Assembly (NCBI RefSeq): GCF_003182355.1
Contig: NZ_QGTW01000014.1
Coordinates: 112,314-176,313, forward strand
Direction of reading: 5' to 3'
Length of the DNA stretch: 64,000 bases
Origin: Cytobacillus oceanisediminis
GTDB taxonomy: Bacteria > Bacillota > Bacilli > Bacillales > Cytobacillaceae
In this document: one piece after another, positions 23,681 to 32,588 of the stretch
How the letters are laid out: the number at the start of each line of letters is the position of its first letter
Position numbering within the stretch: position 1 is the first letter of the stretch
The notes under the pieces: model-generated
Seen by the model: only the letters and a program-made list of their open reading frames with translations
The model's database searches: none
What the model was told of the DNA's origin: nothing
Made by a program: the position numbers and the translations under genes

Positions 23681-24466
23681 TTAGATTGCTTTTACCATTC
23701 CTCCGTCTACCAACAGGGAAGTTCCGGTAACAAATGAGCTTGCATCAGATGCGAGGAATGCAACGACCTTTGCAAATTCTTCCGGATTCCCATAACGCCC
23801 TAAAGGGATCGACTTTTTAGAGGCTTCCTCTATTTCCTCACGGGTTTTCCCCTGATTATCTGCTTTCATTTGATCTAGGAACGCGACCCGATCAGTCGCA
23901 ATTCTTCCCGGAGCGACTGTGTTTACGAGGATGTTATATGGTGCCAGTTCTTCTGCCAGGCTTTTGGCCAGCCCAACCACTCCTAAACGGAAGGTATTGG
24001 ATAGAATAAGGCCAGGAATTGGCGTTTTAATAGAAGAAGAAGCGATGTTAATAATACGTCCGCCCTCTTTCTTTAAATCTGGAAGGGCAGCCCGAACCAG
24101 CCTAACATAGCTTAATAGATTTAATTCAAATGCATTTTGCCAATCTTCATCATTAAATTTTTCGAAAGTTCCCCCTGGAGGGCCACCTGCATTATTTACA
24201 AGAATATCAATTTTCCCTAATTCTTGATTTGTTTTTTGCAGCAGTGCCTGGATCTCTTCGGGTTTTGTAATATCGCACGAAAAATAAGAGACTTTGCCTT
24301 CACCCAAGCTATTAATCTCTTCCTTCACTTGCTGCAGTTTATCTTCATTCCGGCTTGTTAGCATCACATGGGTTCCCTCTTTGGCCAGTTCGGATGCGAT
24401 TGCCTTTCCTAACCCCTGGCTTGATGCCACTACTAATGCTACTTTTCCTGCTAGATTCAGCTCCAT
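23681..24466 (-). CDS. SDR family oxidoreductase
   Basis: The 261-residue protein is a classical short-chain dehydrogenase: GKVALVVASSQGLGKAIA at the NAD(P) site, NNAGGPPGG, IINIASSSIKTP, and a C-terminal VTGTSLLVDGGMVKAI. The usual YxxxK is replaced: the segment reads SNTFRLGVVGLAKSL, with phenylalanine where the catalytic tyrosine is expected. That pattern also occurs in some FabG-like proteins, so activity needs testing. I set the start at the ATG at 24466, after AAAGGATGG. The frame stays open to 24703, but that part lies inside the 197-base repeat. Confidence 0.88.
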   Translation of the reverse strand: MELNLAGKVALVVASSQGLGKAIASELAKEGTHVMLTSRNEDKLQQVKEEINSLGEGKVSYFSCDITKPEEIQALLQKTNQELGKIDILVNNAGGPPGGTFEKFNDEDWQNAFELNLLSYVRLVRAALPDLKKEGGRIINIASSSIKTPIPGLILSNTFRLGVVGLAKSLAEELAPYNILVNTVAPGRIATDRVAFLDQMKADNQGKTREEIEEASKKSIPLGRYGNPEEFAKVVAFLASDASSFVTGTSLLVDGGMVKAI

Positions 24467-24518
24467 ACTATACCGCCCATCCTTTAATTTTTTATTTGTA
24501 GTAGAATTGTTCTTCTTA

Positions 24519-24715
24519 CCTGTTGATTTCCGCTCCAGGCACTCGCTATCCCCGGGCGGTCCGGGAGCCTCCTCAGCGCGAGCGCTTGCGAGGTCTCCCT
24601 TTAACACGCTCCTCCCGCAGGACTTTGAATAAGCATCCTCGAATAAACACCGCACGAAGAAAATGCGAATGCATTTTCGCGGGATTAGCGCCTTCCGCTC
24701 CAATCAACAGGGTGC
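24519..24715 (+). repeat. Intergenic repeat element, full-length copy B
   Basis: This copy is also 197 bases and has the same ends (CCTGTTGATTTCCGCTCCA and CCGCTCCAATCAACAGGGTGC) and interior as copy A, with many scattered differences, so the copies are not recent duplicates. It creates a false 79-codon 5' extension of the SDR gene. Confidence 0.85.
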
Positions 24716-24764
24716 TAAGATCAACTATGAGCATTAACACACCCTTGAATTACCTGCCAGATCT

Positions 24765-25934
24765 TTATGGCAGCCGGGTTACGCAGAATTGTTCATCATG
24801 ACCGAGAACTTCAGATTTTACATATTTTCCTGAAGCCACTTCTAAAATTTCCTGATAAATTTCATTTCCCATTTGTTCTAACGTCTTTTCTCCATTTAGT
24901 ACCTGTCCTGCATTGATATCGATGTTTTCTCTCATTTTTGTGTAGGTCTTTGGGTTGCCGGTGATTTTTATTACGGGAACACCAGGAAATCCTGTTGGCG
25001 TACCTCTGCCTGTTGGGAACAGGATTATTTGTGCGCCGGCTGCCACTTCCCCTGTCGATACCTCTCCGTCGTGGCCAGGAGAATCAAGTAAAAACAGCCC
25101 TTTTTTATCAGGCTGGTGTCCATATTGAATAACACCTGAAAAAGGAGCATTTCCCGACTTCTTCATGCTTCCGAGAGACTTTTCGACTACGCTTGACAGC
25201 CCCCCTGCATAATTTCCTTTGGAAATTAAATGTGTTCTCTCTTTATTGCTGGAGTTTTGAGTCTGCTTTCTCAGCTTTTCTTCGGTCCTAAAAATCGTTT
25301 CCCTTATTTCATTGGCTACTTCTTTATTAACAGCTCTTCTCGCTAATATTTCTTCCGTGCCAATTAATTCGGTAATTTCACTTAGAATCGAGGAACCCCC
25401 TTGGGACACAAGCTTATCAGAAGCTATTCCTAAAGCAGGGTTGGCAATTAAGCCGGAGGTCATATCCGAACCCCCGCAATTTAATCCAATCATTAATTCA
25501 CTTACAGGTACTTTTTCGCGAACCTGCCTTGAAGCAATCTGCTGCATTTCCCTAGCAATCTTGCTTCCTTTTTGAATGGCTGCCAGTGAATCTCCTTCCG
25601 TCTGAATGACGACGGTTTCCAGCATTTTATTTACGGGTGCAATTCCATCCGCCAATTCATATGGAGAGAATCTTTCACAGCCCAGGCCGACTACAACTAC
25701 ACCTGCAAAGTTCGGATTTTTTCCAATGGCGATTAAAGTTTTGGCTGTAACCTCCAAATCTTCCCCAACCTGGCTGCAGCCTACCGGATGCCGAAAATAG
25801 ACGCTCCCCGGGACCTGGTTGGCAATTCTTTCGGCCACTTTAGCCGAACAAAAAACAGATGGGATAATGGCTATTTGATTCCGGACACCTACCGAACCAT
25901 TTTTTCTCCGAAATCCCATAAATGTATCTGCCAT
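24765..25934 (-). CDS. UxaA-family dehydratase, large subunit (altronate/galactarate dehydratase or SuyB type)
   Basis: The 389-residue protein matches the C-terminal catalytic part of UxaA/GarD-type hydro-lyases: GFRRKNGSVGVRNQIAIIPS at the N-terminus, FRHPVGCSQVGEDLE, VVVGLGCERF, GLNCGGSDMTSGLIANPALG and FPTGRGTPTGFPGVPVIKITGN. The cysteines in these segments are likely metal-cluster or metal ligands. Split large and small subunits are also the form of sulfolactate sulfo-lyase (SuyAB), so the substrate could be a sugar acid, a hydroxy acid or sulfolactate. It shares one base of TAATG with the upstream small-subunit gene. Confidence 0.87.
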   Translation of the reverse strand: MADTFMGFRRKNGSVGVRNQIAIIPSVFCSAKVAERIANQVPGSVYFRHPVGCSQVGEDLEVTAKTLIAIGKNPNFAGVVVVGLGCERFSPYELADGIAPVNKMLETVVIQTEGDSLAAIQKGSKIAREMQQIASRQVREKVPVSELMIGLNCGGSDMTSGLIANPALGIASDKLVSQGGSSILSEITELIGTEEILARRAVNKEVANEIRETIFRTEEKLRKQTQNSSNKERTHLISKGNYAGGLSSVVEKSLGSMKKSGNAPFSGVIQYGHQPDKKGLFLLDSPGHDGEVSTGEVAAGAQIILFPTGRGTPTGFPGVPVIKITGNPKTYTKMRENIDINAGQVLNGEKTLEQMGNEIYQEILEVASGKYVKSEVLGHDEQFCVTRLP

Positions 25935-26233
25935 TATTTCATCCCCCTTTCACAGTACATATTATGGTTATGGATATAAGCTCCTCTTTGGACCGGGACC
26001 ATCATTTTTCCAATTTCTTCTCCGTATTTTAAAACGCTTTCATCTTTTTCAATACCTGATATTGCTACTTTATGACCGAAAGCTATGTCCTCCAGCAGTA
26101 CGACCTTTTCTTCTCTGTCACTAAAGCGCAGAATACATTCTTCTCCTTTTTTCAAATCAGTAAGGGCAACAGCCACATTATCTGAGCGATCTATCACAAG
26201 AGCAGCTTTCTGAGGATTAATAGTTTTTTCCAT
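25934..26233 (-). CDS. UxaA-family small subunit with SAF domain
   Basis: The 99-residue product is a stand-alone SAF domain, as at the N-terminus of UxaA and GarD or as the SuyA subunit. NVAVALTDLKKGEE, EDIAFGHKVAIS and KYGEEIGKMMVPVQRGAYIH with HNHNM near the end are characteristic. It should assemble with the large subunit encoded directly downstream. The upstream gene is a LarA-like protein 14 bases away, so the three form one operon. Confidence 0.87.
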   Translation of the reverse strand: MEKTINPQKAALVIDRSDNVAVALTDLKKGEECILRFSDREEKVVLLEDIAFGHKVAISGIEKDESVLKYGEEIGKMMVPVQRGAYIHNHNMYCERGMK

Positions 26234-26247
26234 TGTTAACCTCCTAG

Positions 26248-27534
26248 TTAACTATACTGATGGACAGTCAATTTCCTTTGAATATCTCCGTTCTCGTCAA
26301 ATGCTAGCTGATGTGATCCTTTTATAGTAAACTTGCGGTTTGATTTTTTTAGCTCCTCGATCACAGGGGATGTTGCAAATAAACGATTTAAATGAAGAGT
26401 ATTTGGGATTTGAACAATTTTAATTGTTTCTTTGGCGACTTTTGGCCCGAGGCTATAGATGGCTGTTTCCACTGCTTCCTGTTCTGTGTCAAATATCATA
26501 GGAAGCATGGCACGTCTTAAATATGTTGACGTAAGTGCATTCGTATATGTAGATTTTCGGTCCATTTTGTCCACCAATCTTTGTGTCGTAAAATCAGCCA
26601 GTCCAATTCCTTGTGCATTGCCAAAGGACTTTTCTGCCAGATCCAGGACAGCCAGCTTGCTGACAGCAGGATTTTCCGGCTCCTGTACACCATCAATACG
26701 CCATCTTCCTATGATATTGGGGTCCATGCCAGTACCGCTAAAGCATTTACCCATTTCTTCCACCAGGAGTAAATCAACTTCATTCACTGGCAGGCTCGGC
26801 ATCATAGCTTTGGAATAATTGAGAAGTTCCGCTTCCCTGGAATGCCAGTTTTCCACAGTTACACCTGCTATATCAGCCGTTTCATCATAGCCATTTTCGA
26901 TAATAGCCAGTCCCATCAGAATAGGACTGTTTTTTAGGGCAAAAGAAGATACCGCTTCTATATTTTCTGCCATTTTTAGAGCGCCGTCGCTATGGACAAA
27001 AGAAGCGCCTTTTATTTTGCCGAGTCCAATCGTGACCATTTTACTCAAGCCGCTTTCCACTCTTCCTCTAAAAGCTGTATGAGCTTTAACTCGGTTGATA
27101 ACCAGGATACCGTCAGCTTCATAGGCGTTTTTGTCCATGTAAACCGGCTGACCTTTAGGAGTGTGGCCTAAAAGCTGTACCTCCATGGAAGAACGGATTT
27201 CTGTGCCAACCGTTTCCTCCGTAATGCCCAGATGTCTAAGAACCTCTATCTGCCCTTCCGCTGTTGCACGTCCATGGCTGCCCATTGCCGGAACCAGAAA
27301 AGGCTTGAAGCCTCTGTCCTGCAGAAAAGCTGCTGTTTCTTTCAGGATCTGAACAATATTGGAGATCCCTCTGCTTCCCGCAGTAATCGCTATCTCTGCA
27401 TTCCCCGGCAAACTTTCTGTTGAGAGATATTTACTTAACTCGCTGTGTATTTTCCCTTTAATATCAGTAAGTCGATCATCTGGAAATTGCTGTTCAATTT
27501 CATAAAGCGCGAACAACTCCTCACTCCCTTTCAT
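26248..27534 (-). CDS. LarA-like (DUF2088) protein
   Basis: The 428-residue protein contains the lactate-racemase N-terminal domain signature: ITAGSRGISNIVQILKETA, MGSHGRATAEGQIEVLRHLGI and VINRVKAHTAFRGRVESGLSK, then IGLGKIKGASFVH. True lactate racemase needs a nickel-pincer cofactor; related proteins racemise or epimerise other 2-hydroxy acids. No larB, larC or larE homologue is visible in the window. It begins the minus-strand set with the split UxaA dehydratase, which suggests it prepares one stereoisomer of a hydroxy or sugar acid. The start may be the ATG at 27534 or a TTG at 27516 that lies behind GGGAG. Confidence 0.8.
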   Translation of the reverse strand: MKGSEELFALYEIEQQFPDDRLTDIKGKIHSELSKYLSTESLPGNAEIAITAGSRGISNIVQILKETAAFLQDRGFKPFLVPAMGSHGRATAEGQIEVLRHLGITEETVGTEIRSSMEVQLLGHTPKGQPVYMDKNAYEADGILVINRVKAHTAFRGRVESGLSKMVTIGLGKIKGASFVHSDGALKMAENIEAVSSFALKNSPILMGLAIIENGYDETADIAGVTVENWHSREAELLNYSKAMMPSLPVNEVDLLLVEEMGKCFSGTGMDPNIIGRWRIDGVQEPENPAVSKLAVLDLAEKSFGNAQGIGLADFTTQRLVDKMDRKSTYTNALTSTYLRRAMLPMIFDTEQEAVETAIYSLGPKVAKETIKIVQIPNTLHLNRLFATSPVIEELKKSNRKFTIKGSHQLAFDENGDIQRKLTVHQYS

Positions 27535-27951
27535 TTTTCAAAGAACCATAGTAAAAAAGGCAATTATATACCATTAGTATAAGATATTTCTGAAAATTAA
27601 GTCAATAAATTATTGATTATCTTTATTAATTTATTATATTTTATAGAAAATATTAATAAAATGAAATATAATTATATTCATAATTTTCATTTAAAATTGT
27701 TTGGTTTGGCTGGCAAGCTATTGATTGGAGCGGTAGGCGAGAGATCCTCGTAAATGATTTAACCTTCCCTTCACCCCGGTGTCTATTCAAGGATGCTTAT
27801 TCCATGTCCTTCAGGAGGAACGTGTCAGAGGAAATCCCGCACGCGGATGCGCCGAAGAGGTCGTACCGCCCACGGTACGTTGTACGCCCAAAGCAGAAAT
27901 CAACAGACAAAATTAACGTAGCAAATTTTTAATAGAAAAGGAGAATCGACC
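27535..27951. other. Divergent intergenic region between the LarA-like and IlvD genes
   Basis: About 120 bases of very AT-rich sequence (27590-27700) probably hold the divergent promoters. A degraded reverse copy of the intergenic repeat then fills 27719-27906. The ribosome site AAAAGGAGAATC precedes the ilvD-type gene. No further gene is seen. Confidence 0.6.
27719..27906 (-). repeat. Intergenic repeat element, degraded reverse copy C
   Basis: The sequence opens with TTGATTGGAGCGG and closes with GAAATCAACAG, the two ends of the repeat read in reverse. The internal GGATGCTTATTC and GGAGGAACGTGTC also match copies A and B. It has diverged strongly inside. Confidence 0.7.
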
Positions 27952-29655
27952 ATGACAGAGGGTAATAAAACAAAAAATTTGACCTCATATGGAGATAAGG
28001 GGTTTAGCCAATTTATTAGACAAGCCTTTAACAGGCATCTTGGCTATGACCCTGAGGATTTTACGAAACCTGTTATCGGCATATGCAATACTAAGAGTGA
28101 AATTAACCGCTGCCACTCCCATATTGAACCTTTAATTACAGCCATTAAAAATGGTGTCCTTATGGCTGGCGGAATCCCATTGGAGTTCCCTACTATATCT
28201 TTAGGCGAAATTAACACAAGTCCGACAACCATGCTTTATAGGAATCTGGCAGCTATGGATACAGAGGAAATGATTCGTGCCCAGCCTATCGATGGAGTCG
28301 TATTAATTGGGGGATGCGATAAAGTAACGCCATCTCAGCTGATGGGTGCGGCCAGTGCCAACATTCCTTCCATCCTTATTACAGGGGGGCCAATGAATAA
28401 TGGTGAGTATGAAGGCCGGACTTTGGGAGCTTGTTCTGACTGCAGGTTTTTTTGGCAGGAATACCGCGGTGAAAAAGTAAATGACCAGGAAATTAATGAA
28501 ATAAATAAGGCGCTGGCTCCCACTGCCGGACATTGTATGGTTATGGGCAGTGCCAGTACGATGGCTGTATGTGCAGAAGCAATGGGAATGATGCTTCCCG
28601 GCGGTGCTGCCATCCCGGCAACACACAATCGCAGGCTTGAACATGCAGTTCAGACAGGAAAGAAGATTGTTGAATTAGTAGAAAAGAATATTACGCCGTC
28701 ACAAATCATTACAAGGAGATCACTCGAAAATGCCGTACGAATGTTAATGGCTGTAGGAGGATCAACAAATGCCGTCATACATCTAACAGCCATTGCAGGG
28801 CGTTTGAATATCGAACTGCCGCTGGAGCTATTTGATGAACTAAGCAGAACCACACCATTTATCGCCAATCTGCGCCCTGCTGGCAAGTTTCAGATGGAGG
28901 ACTTCTTTAAAGCAGGCGGTGCTCCTGTGGTACTGAAGGAGCTTGAATCTTTGCTGTATACAGAGGAATTAACGGCCACAGGAAAAAGCCTTCGTGAAAA
29001 CTTAGAAGATGTAAGATGCTCTGATACATACAGAGAAATTATTACACGTTTCGAAAAACCATTGCATCAGGAAGGAGGCATAGCCGTTTTAAAAGGCAAT
29101 CTTGCACCGAATGGAGCTGTCATAAAACCGAAGGCCGCAACTAAGGAGTTATTAAAACACAAAGGACGAGCTGTTGTTTTTACTTCATTAAAAGATCTTG
29201 AAGAAAGAATCGATGATCCGCAGCTTGATATCTCACCGGACGATATAATGGTGCTGCAAAATGCAGGACCGATAGGCGGTCCAGGCATGCCTGAAGCAGG
29301 GATGCTGCCGATTCCACAGAAGCTTTTGAAACAGGGAGTACGTGATATGATTCGAATTTCCGATGCCAGGATGAGCGGCACTGCCTTTGGTACGGTCATA
29401 CTTCATGCTGCACCAGAAGCTGCTGCAGGGGGTCCCATCGGCCTTGTTAAAACAGGTGATATAATAGAACTTAATGTAGAGGAACGGGTCCTTCAGCTCC
29501 ATGTTACAGATGAAGAGCTGGAAAAGCGGCGTATGGAATGGAAACCGCCTACATATTTTGAAAGAGGCTATACCTCTCTGTATCAAAAGCACGTTCTTCA
29601 AGCTGATAAGGGATGTGATTTTGACTTTTTGGTTTCTAATCCCGATAAACGCTAA
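27952..29655 (+). CDS. IlvD/Edd family dehydratase (sugar-acid or dihydroxy-acid dehydratase)
   Basis: The 567-residue protein has the IlvD/Edd iron-sulfur pattern: CNTKSEINRCHSH (Cys54), GGCDKVTPSQLMGA (Cys122) and AGHCMVMGSASTM (Cys195). ISDARMSGTAFGTVILHAAPE is the C-terminal family motif. SDCRFFWQEYRG and overall length fit the branch containing arabinonate, xylonate and galactonate dehydratases more than biosynthetic IlvD; no ilv genes are nearby. It would convert a 2,3-dihydroxy acid to a 2-oxo-3-deoxy acid. It is the only plus-strand gene between 20455 and 54349 and faces the FAH-RraA-dehydrogenase operon across a shared terminator. Confidence 0.88.
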   Translation: MTEGNKTKNLTSYGDKGFSQFIRQAFNRHLGYDPEDFTKPVIGICNTKSEINRCHSHIEPLITAIKNGVLMAGGIPLEFPTISLGEINTSPTTMLYRNLAAMDTEEMIRAQPIDGVVLIGGCDKVTPSQLMGAASANIPSILITGGPMNNGEYEGRTLGACSDCRFFWQEYRGEKVNDQEINEINKALAPTAGHCMVMGSASTMAVCAEAMGMMLPGGAAIPATHNRRLEHAVQTGKKIVELVEKNITPSQIITRRSLENAVRMLMAVGGSTNAVIHLTAIAGRLNIELPLELFDELSRTTPFIANLRPAGKFQMEDFFKAGGAPVVLKELESLLYTEELTATGKSLRENLEDVRCSDTYREIITRFEKPLHQEGGIAVLKGNLAPNGAVIKPKAATKELLKHKGRAVVFTSLKDLEERIDDPQLDISPDDIMVLQNAGPIGGPGMPEAGMLPIPQKLLKQGVRDMIRISDARMSGTAFGTVILHAAPEAAAGGPIGLVKTGDIIELNVEERVLQLHVTDEELEKRRMEWKPPTYFERGYTSLYQKHVLQADKGCDFDFLVSNPDKR

Positions 29656-29665
29656 TTGATAGAAG

Positions 29666-29701
29666 TGGGCTGTTCCCGCAATGGAGAACAGCCCATTTTT
29701 T
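29666..29701. terminator. Terminator between the IlvD-type and FAH-family genes
   Basis: TGGGCTGTTC pairs with GAACAGCCCA, followed by six T residues on the plus strand. It serves the convergent end of both genes. Confidence 0.85.
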
Positions 29702-30576
29702 CAATTTGCTTTTAAGTCCTTCACAGGATTTTTTAACGTTTCAAAACCATCAATTTGGCATTCTACTACATCTCCATCACGAATGACGACCGCTCCTGGA
29801 GTTCCAGTGGAAATAATGTCCCCCGGAAGAAGTGTCATAACTTTGGAATGGAAAGATACTAGGTGCCAAGGATTAAAGGTCATATTGGAAACAACATTTT
29901 TCCGGTGCAATTTTCCATTGATAACTGTAGAGACATTTAAACCTAGTACATTTTCTACTTCATCTGGTGTCACTAACTGCGGACCAAAGCTAAAGAAAGT
30001 ATCAAAGCTTTTTGAACGGGTTAGATAGCGGGGATTCAGCTGCAGAATATCTTCTGCAGTCATATCTATAATCGTAGTAAAACCAGCAATCACATTCGGT
30101 GCATCTTCAATGGTTACGTCCTTGCATTCTTTTCCGATTATAATACCCAGTTCGGACTCTGCTGTTGTACGGTTTGATTGGGTCGGTATTTTTATTGTAT
30201 CTTCAGGGCCAATAATGGATGTTGTCGGCTTCATAAAGCTTGCTGGTTCTGTACTTGGAGCAGATTCACTTAAATCTGCTGCATGTTCTACATAATTTAA
30301 CCCTATGCCCCAAATTTTTGGGGGGAATCGGTATAAAGGACCGTATTCAATATTGCTTGCTGGAATTACCTCATGAAAATCTTCTATCATACTTTTTCCG
30401 CCATTATTATACCAATCTGTTAAATGCCTAAGCTGTCCGGAGTCGATAATTTCTAAAACCTTTGTTGACCAATTTGAATTCAGGTTTTTATTGATGGAGT
30501 CTACCAGTACCGCACCTTTTCCGGTTATGATTGCAGCCTTCTCTTCCCCAAATCTTTTTACCGTTGCTAATCGCAT
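29701..30576 (-). CDS. Fumarylacetoacetate hydrolase family protein
   Basis: The 291-residue protein has a short N-terminal domain and the FAH catalytic fold. IWGIGLNYVEHAADL, ESELGIIIGKECKDV (metal-binding glutamates), FTTIIDMTAEDI, and the C-terminal LLPGDIISTGTPG are family motifs. FAH relatives hydrolyse or decarboxylate 2,4-dioxo acids or hydrate 2-oxo-pent-4-enoates, and some act on 2-oxo-3-deoxy sugar acids. Beside an IlvD-type dehydratase and an RraA-type enzyme, a step on the 2-oxo-3-deoxy product is likely. AGGGAGATG precedes the ATG. Confidence 0.88.
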   Translation of the reverse strand: MRLATVKRFGEEKAAIITGKGAVLVDSINKNLNSNWSTKVLEIIDSGQLRHLTDWYNNGGKSMIEDFHEVIPASNIEYGPLYRFPPKIWGIGLNYVEHAADLSESAPSTEPASFMKPTTSIIGPEDTIKIPTQSNRTTAESELGIIIGKECKDVTIEDAPNVIAGFTTIIDMTAEDILQLNPRYLTRSKSFDTFFSFGPQLVTPDEVENVLGLNVSTVINGKLHRKNVVSNMTFNPWHLVSFHSKVMTLLPGDIISTGTPGAVVIRDGDVVECQIDGFETLKNPVKDLKAN

Positions 30577-30635
30577 ATTTTCATCTCCCTATAATATATG
30601 TATGGTTTCCTGTATATGACTTAGCAATGACATTG

Positions 30636-31328
30636 TCAGTTTTCAGCGGTTTCTACTTCAATCCCTTTTTTCTTTAAGGTTTCATCGACCCATGACCGGT
30701 CCCACAGTCCCTGGCCAATTGATCGCATAGTCTCTTTTTCCTTTGCTGCCAATTCAAGTGCTTTTTCTAAAACAACTCGGGCTTCATCTCTTGGGATTAC
30801 AACAACGCCATCATCATCTCCGACAATAACATCACCTGGGGAAACGGGAACATTTCCGCAGCTAATGACTGTATTTATCTCGCCTGGCCCTTCTTTATAA
30901 GGCCCCCTGGGTGTTGTTCCCTTTGCAAAAACAGGCAGCCCCAGTTTGGCAATCCCTAATCTGTCCCTTACAGCCCCATCTATTACAAATCCGCCAATCC
31001 CTTTCGTTTTTGCATAAAAGGACATGATTTCACCAATGATGGCATGTTCTGTATCACCGCTTGCATCTATAACGATAATATCCCCCGGCTGTGCAATGTC
31101 CATCGCTTTATGTACAAGTAAATTGTCTGAAGGATGGGTCCGGACCGTTAAAGCACTGCCAGCCATGTGAACTCCAGGCTCGTTGACAGGCTTAATCGCA
31201 TAGTTCATTACCCTCATTCTGCCCATCACATCTCCAAGAAGGGAAGTGGCGATCATTCTGCATCCATCGATGATGCTCTGGTCACTCCGCACAAAATCAT
31301 TTATAACACGATAGCCTGTTCTTCCCAT
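30636..31328 (-). CDS. RraA family protein (4-hydroxy-4-methyl-2-oxoglutarate aldolase / oxaloacetate decarboxylase type), first copy
   Basis: The 230-residue protein has the RraA/HMG-aldolase pattern: SLLGDVMGRMRVMNYAIKP, DIIVIDASGDTEHAIIGEIM, GGFVIDGAVRDRLGI (the G-x-x-x-D-G-x-x-R-D metal and substrate motif), VSPGDVIVGDDDGVVVIP. The R-D pair is retained, so a divalent-metal aldolase or decarboxylase is likely rather than the RNase E regulator. It sits between the FAH-family gene and a 2-hydroxyacid dehydrogenase. A second RraA lies at 46653. Confidence 0.89.
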   Translation of the reverse strand: MGRTGYRVINDFVRSDQSIIDGCRMIATSLLGDVMGRMRVMNYAIKPVNEPGVHMAGSALTVRTHPSDNLLVHKAMDIAQPGDIIVIDASGDTEHAIIGEIMSFYAKTKGIGGFVIDGAVRDRLGIAKLGLPVFAKGTTPRGPYKEGPGEINTVISCGNVPVSPGDVIVGDDDGVVVIPRDEARVVLEKALELAAKEKETMRSIGQGLWDRSWVDETLKKKGIEVETAEN

Positions 31329-31367
31329 TTACATACCTCCAGGATTCTATTTATGATTTCTTCTAAA

Positions 31368-32348
31368 TTACCTGGCAGTTAAAAGAGATTTATTGATGAG
31401 GGACGGCGGTGTTTCTCCAGATAAACCCTTTACCAGGTTTTCAGCAGCAAGGTAAGCCATTTTAGCTCTTGTTTCTGAGGTAGCCGAACCCATATGCGGG
31501 AGTGTAACTGTATTTTTCATCTGCAGAAGCGCATGATCACGGTTTATTGGTTCTTCTTTATAAACATCAAGCCCGGCACCTGCTATTTGCCTGGTCTTCA
31601 AAGCTTCGACTAAAGCTTCTTCATTTACAGTCTCCCCCCTGGAACCATTTATAAAAATGGCGGTCTTTTTCATTAATTGAAATTCACGATAACTGATCAA
31701 ATCTTTCGTTTCTTCAGTAAGAGGAGTCATTAAGCAAACAAAATCTGACTTGGACAGCAGCTCATCAAGCTCGGTTTTCTTTGCGCCATAAAGTTTTTCG
31801 GCATTTTCATTCCTGCTCCTGTTATGGTATAAAATCTCCATATCGAACCCAAGGTTAGCCCGTTTGGCAATGGCCGAACCAATTCTCCCCATCCCAATAA
31901 TGCCGAGAACTTTATGATGAACATCCAACCCAAATAGATCTTCCTCTATAAGTCTCTCCCACTTCCCATCTTTCACAAATCTATCCATTTCGCAAATTCT
32001 TCTAGCAGTAGAAAGCAACAATCCAAATATGGTATCTGCGGTAGTATCGGTTAAAACATCAGGTGTATTTGTTGCCATTATTCCCCTGCTTGTGAGTTCA
32101 TCCATATCAAAATTGTTATAGCCGACTGAAGCATTGCAGACAATTTTTAATTGAGGGGCTTTATCAAGCAATTCTTTATTGATGCTCATACTGCTTCCGA
32201 GGAGCCCATGTGCATCAAGTAAATCCTTTAAAAAATCCGGATTTAACCAGCTATCCAGATTTTCATAATAGCTAACCTGGCAATATTCCTTTATATAAGA
32301 CAGAACTTCATGGGGTACTTTTTTATAAATCACAACTTTTGGTTTCAT
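31368..32348 (-). CDS. D-2-hydroxyacid dehydrogenase (glyoxylate/hydroxypyruvate reductase type)
   Basis: This 326-residue NAD(P)-dependent enzyme has VLGIIGMGRIGSAIAKRA at the nucleotide site, FINGSRGETVNEEALVEAL with the substrate arginine, LDVYKEEPINRDHALL with the catalytic glutamate, and TLPHMGSATSETRAKMA with the active-site histidine. It would interconvert a D-2-hydroxy acid and a 2-oxo acid such as glyoxylate or hydroxypyruvate. AAGGAGC precedes the ATG. About 240 bases upstream, up to KorB, hold no gene; that stretch has no clear terminator or motif. Confidence 0.9.
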   Translation of the reverse strand: MKPKVVIYKKVPHEVLSYIKEYCQVSYYENLDSWLNPDFLKDLLDAHGLLGSSMSINKELLDKAPQLKIVCNASVGYNNFDMDELTSRGIMATNTPDVLTDTTADTIFGLLLSTARRICEMDRFVKDGKWERLIEEDLFGLDVHHKVLGIIGMGRIGSAIAKRANLGFDMEILYHNRSRNENAEKLYGAKKTELDELLSKSDFVCLMTPLTEETKDLISYREFQLMKKTAIFINGSRGETVNEEALVEALKTRQIAGAGLDVYKEEPINRDHALLQMKNTVTLPHMGSATSETRAKMAYLAAENLVKGLSGETPPSLINKSLLTAR

Positions 32349-32588
32349 ATCTGCTCCTTAAATCCATATTAGAGTTTTCAGGGCTAAGCAATACATTATG
32401 GCTTTGACTGTTTTTCCCATATTCGACATCTTCCCCGTCCTTTCCTGCTGAATATCACTCTCCTATGATCTGAAATTGTATTTTTTAATTGCTGGTAAAC
32501 AGCGTTCGGCTTTTTCATCGGATAATCCCTCATCATGCAGAAGCCAGCTTCAACTGTAAATCATCAGTTTCTGCCTGGCTATTCCTTT

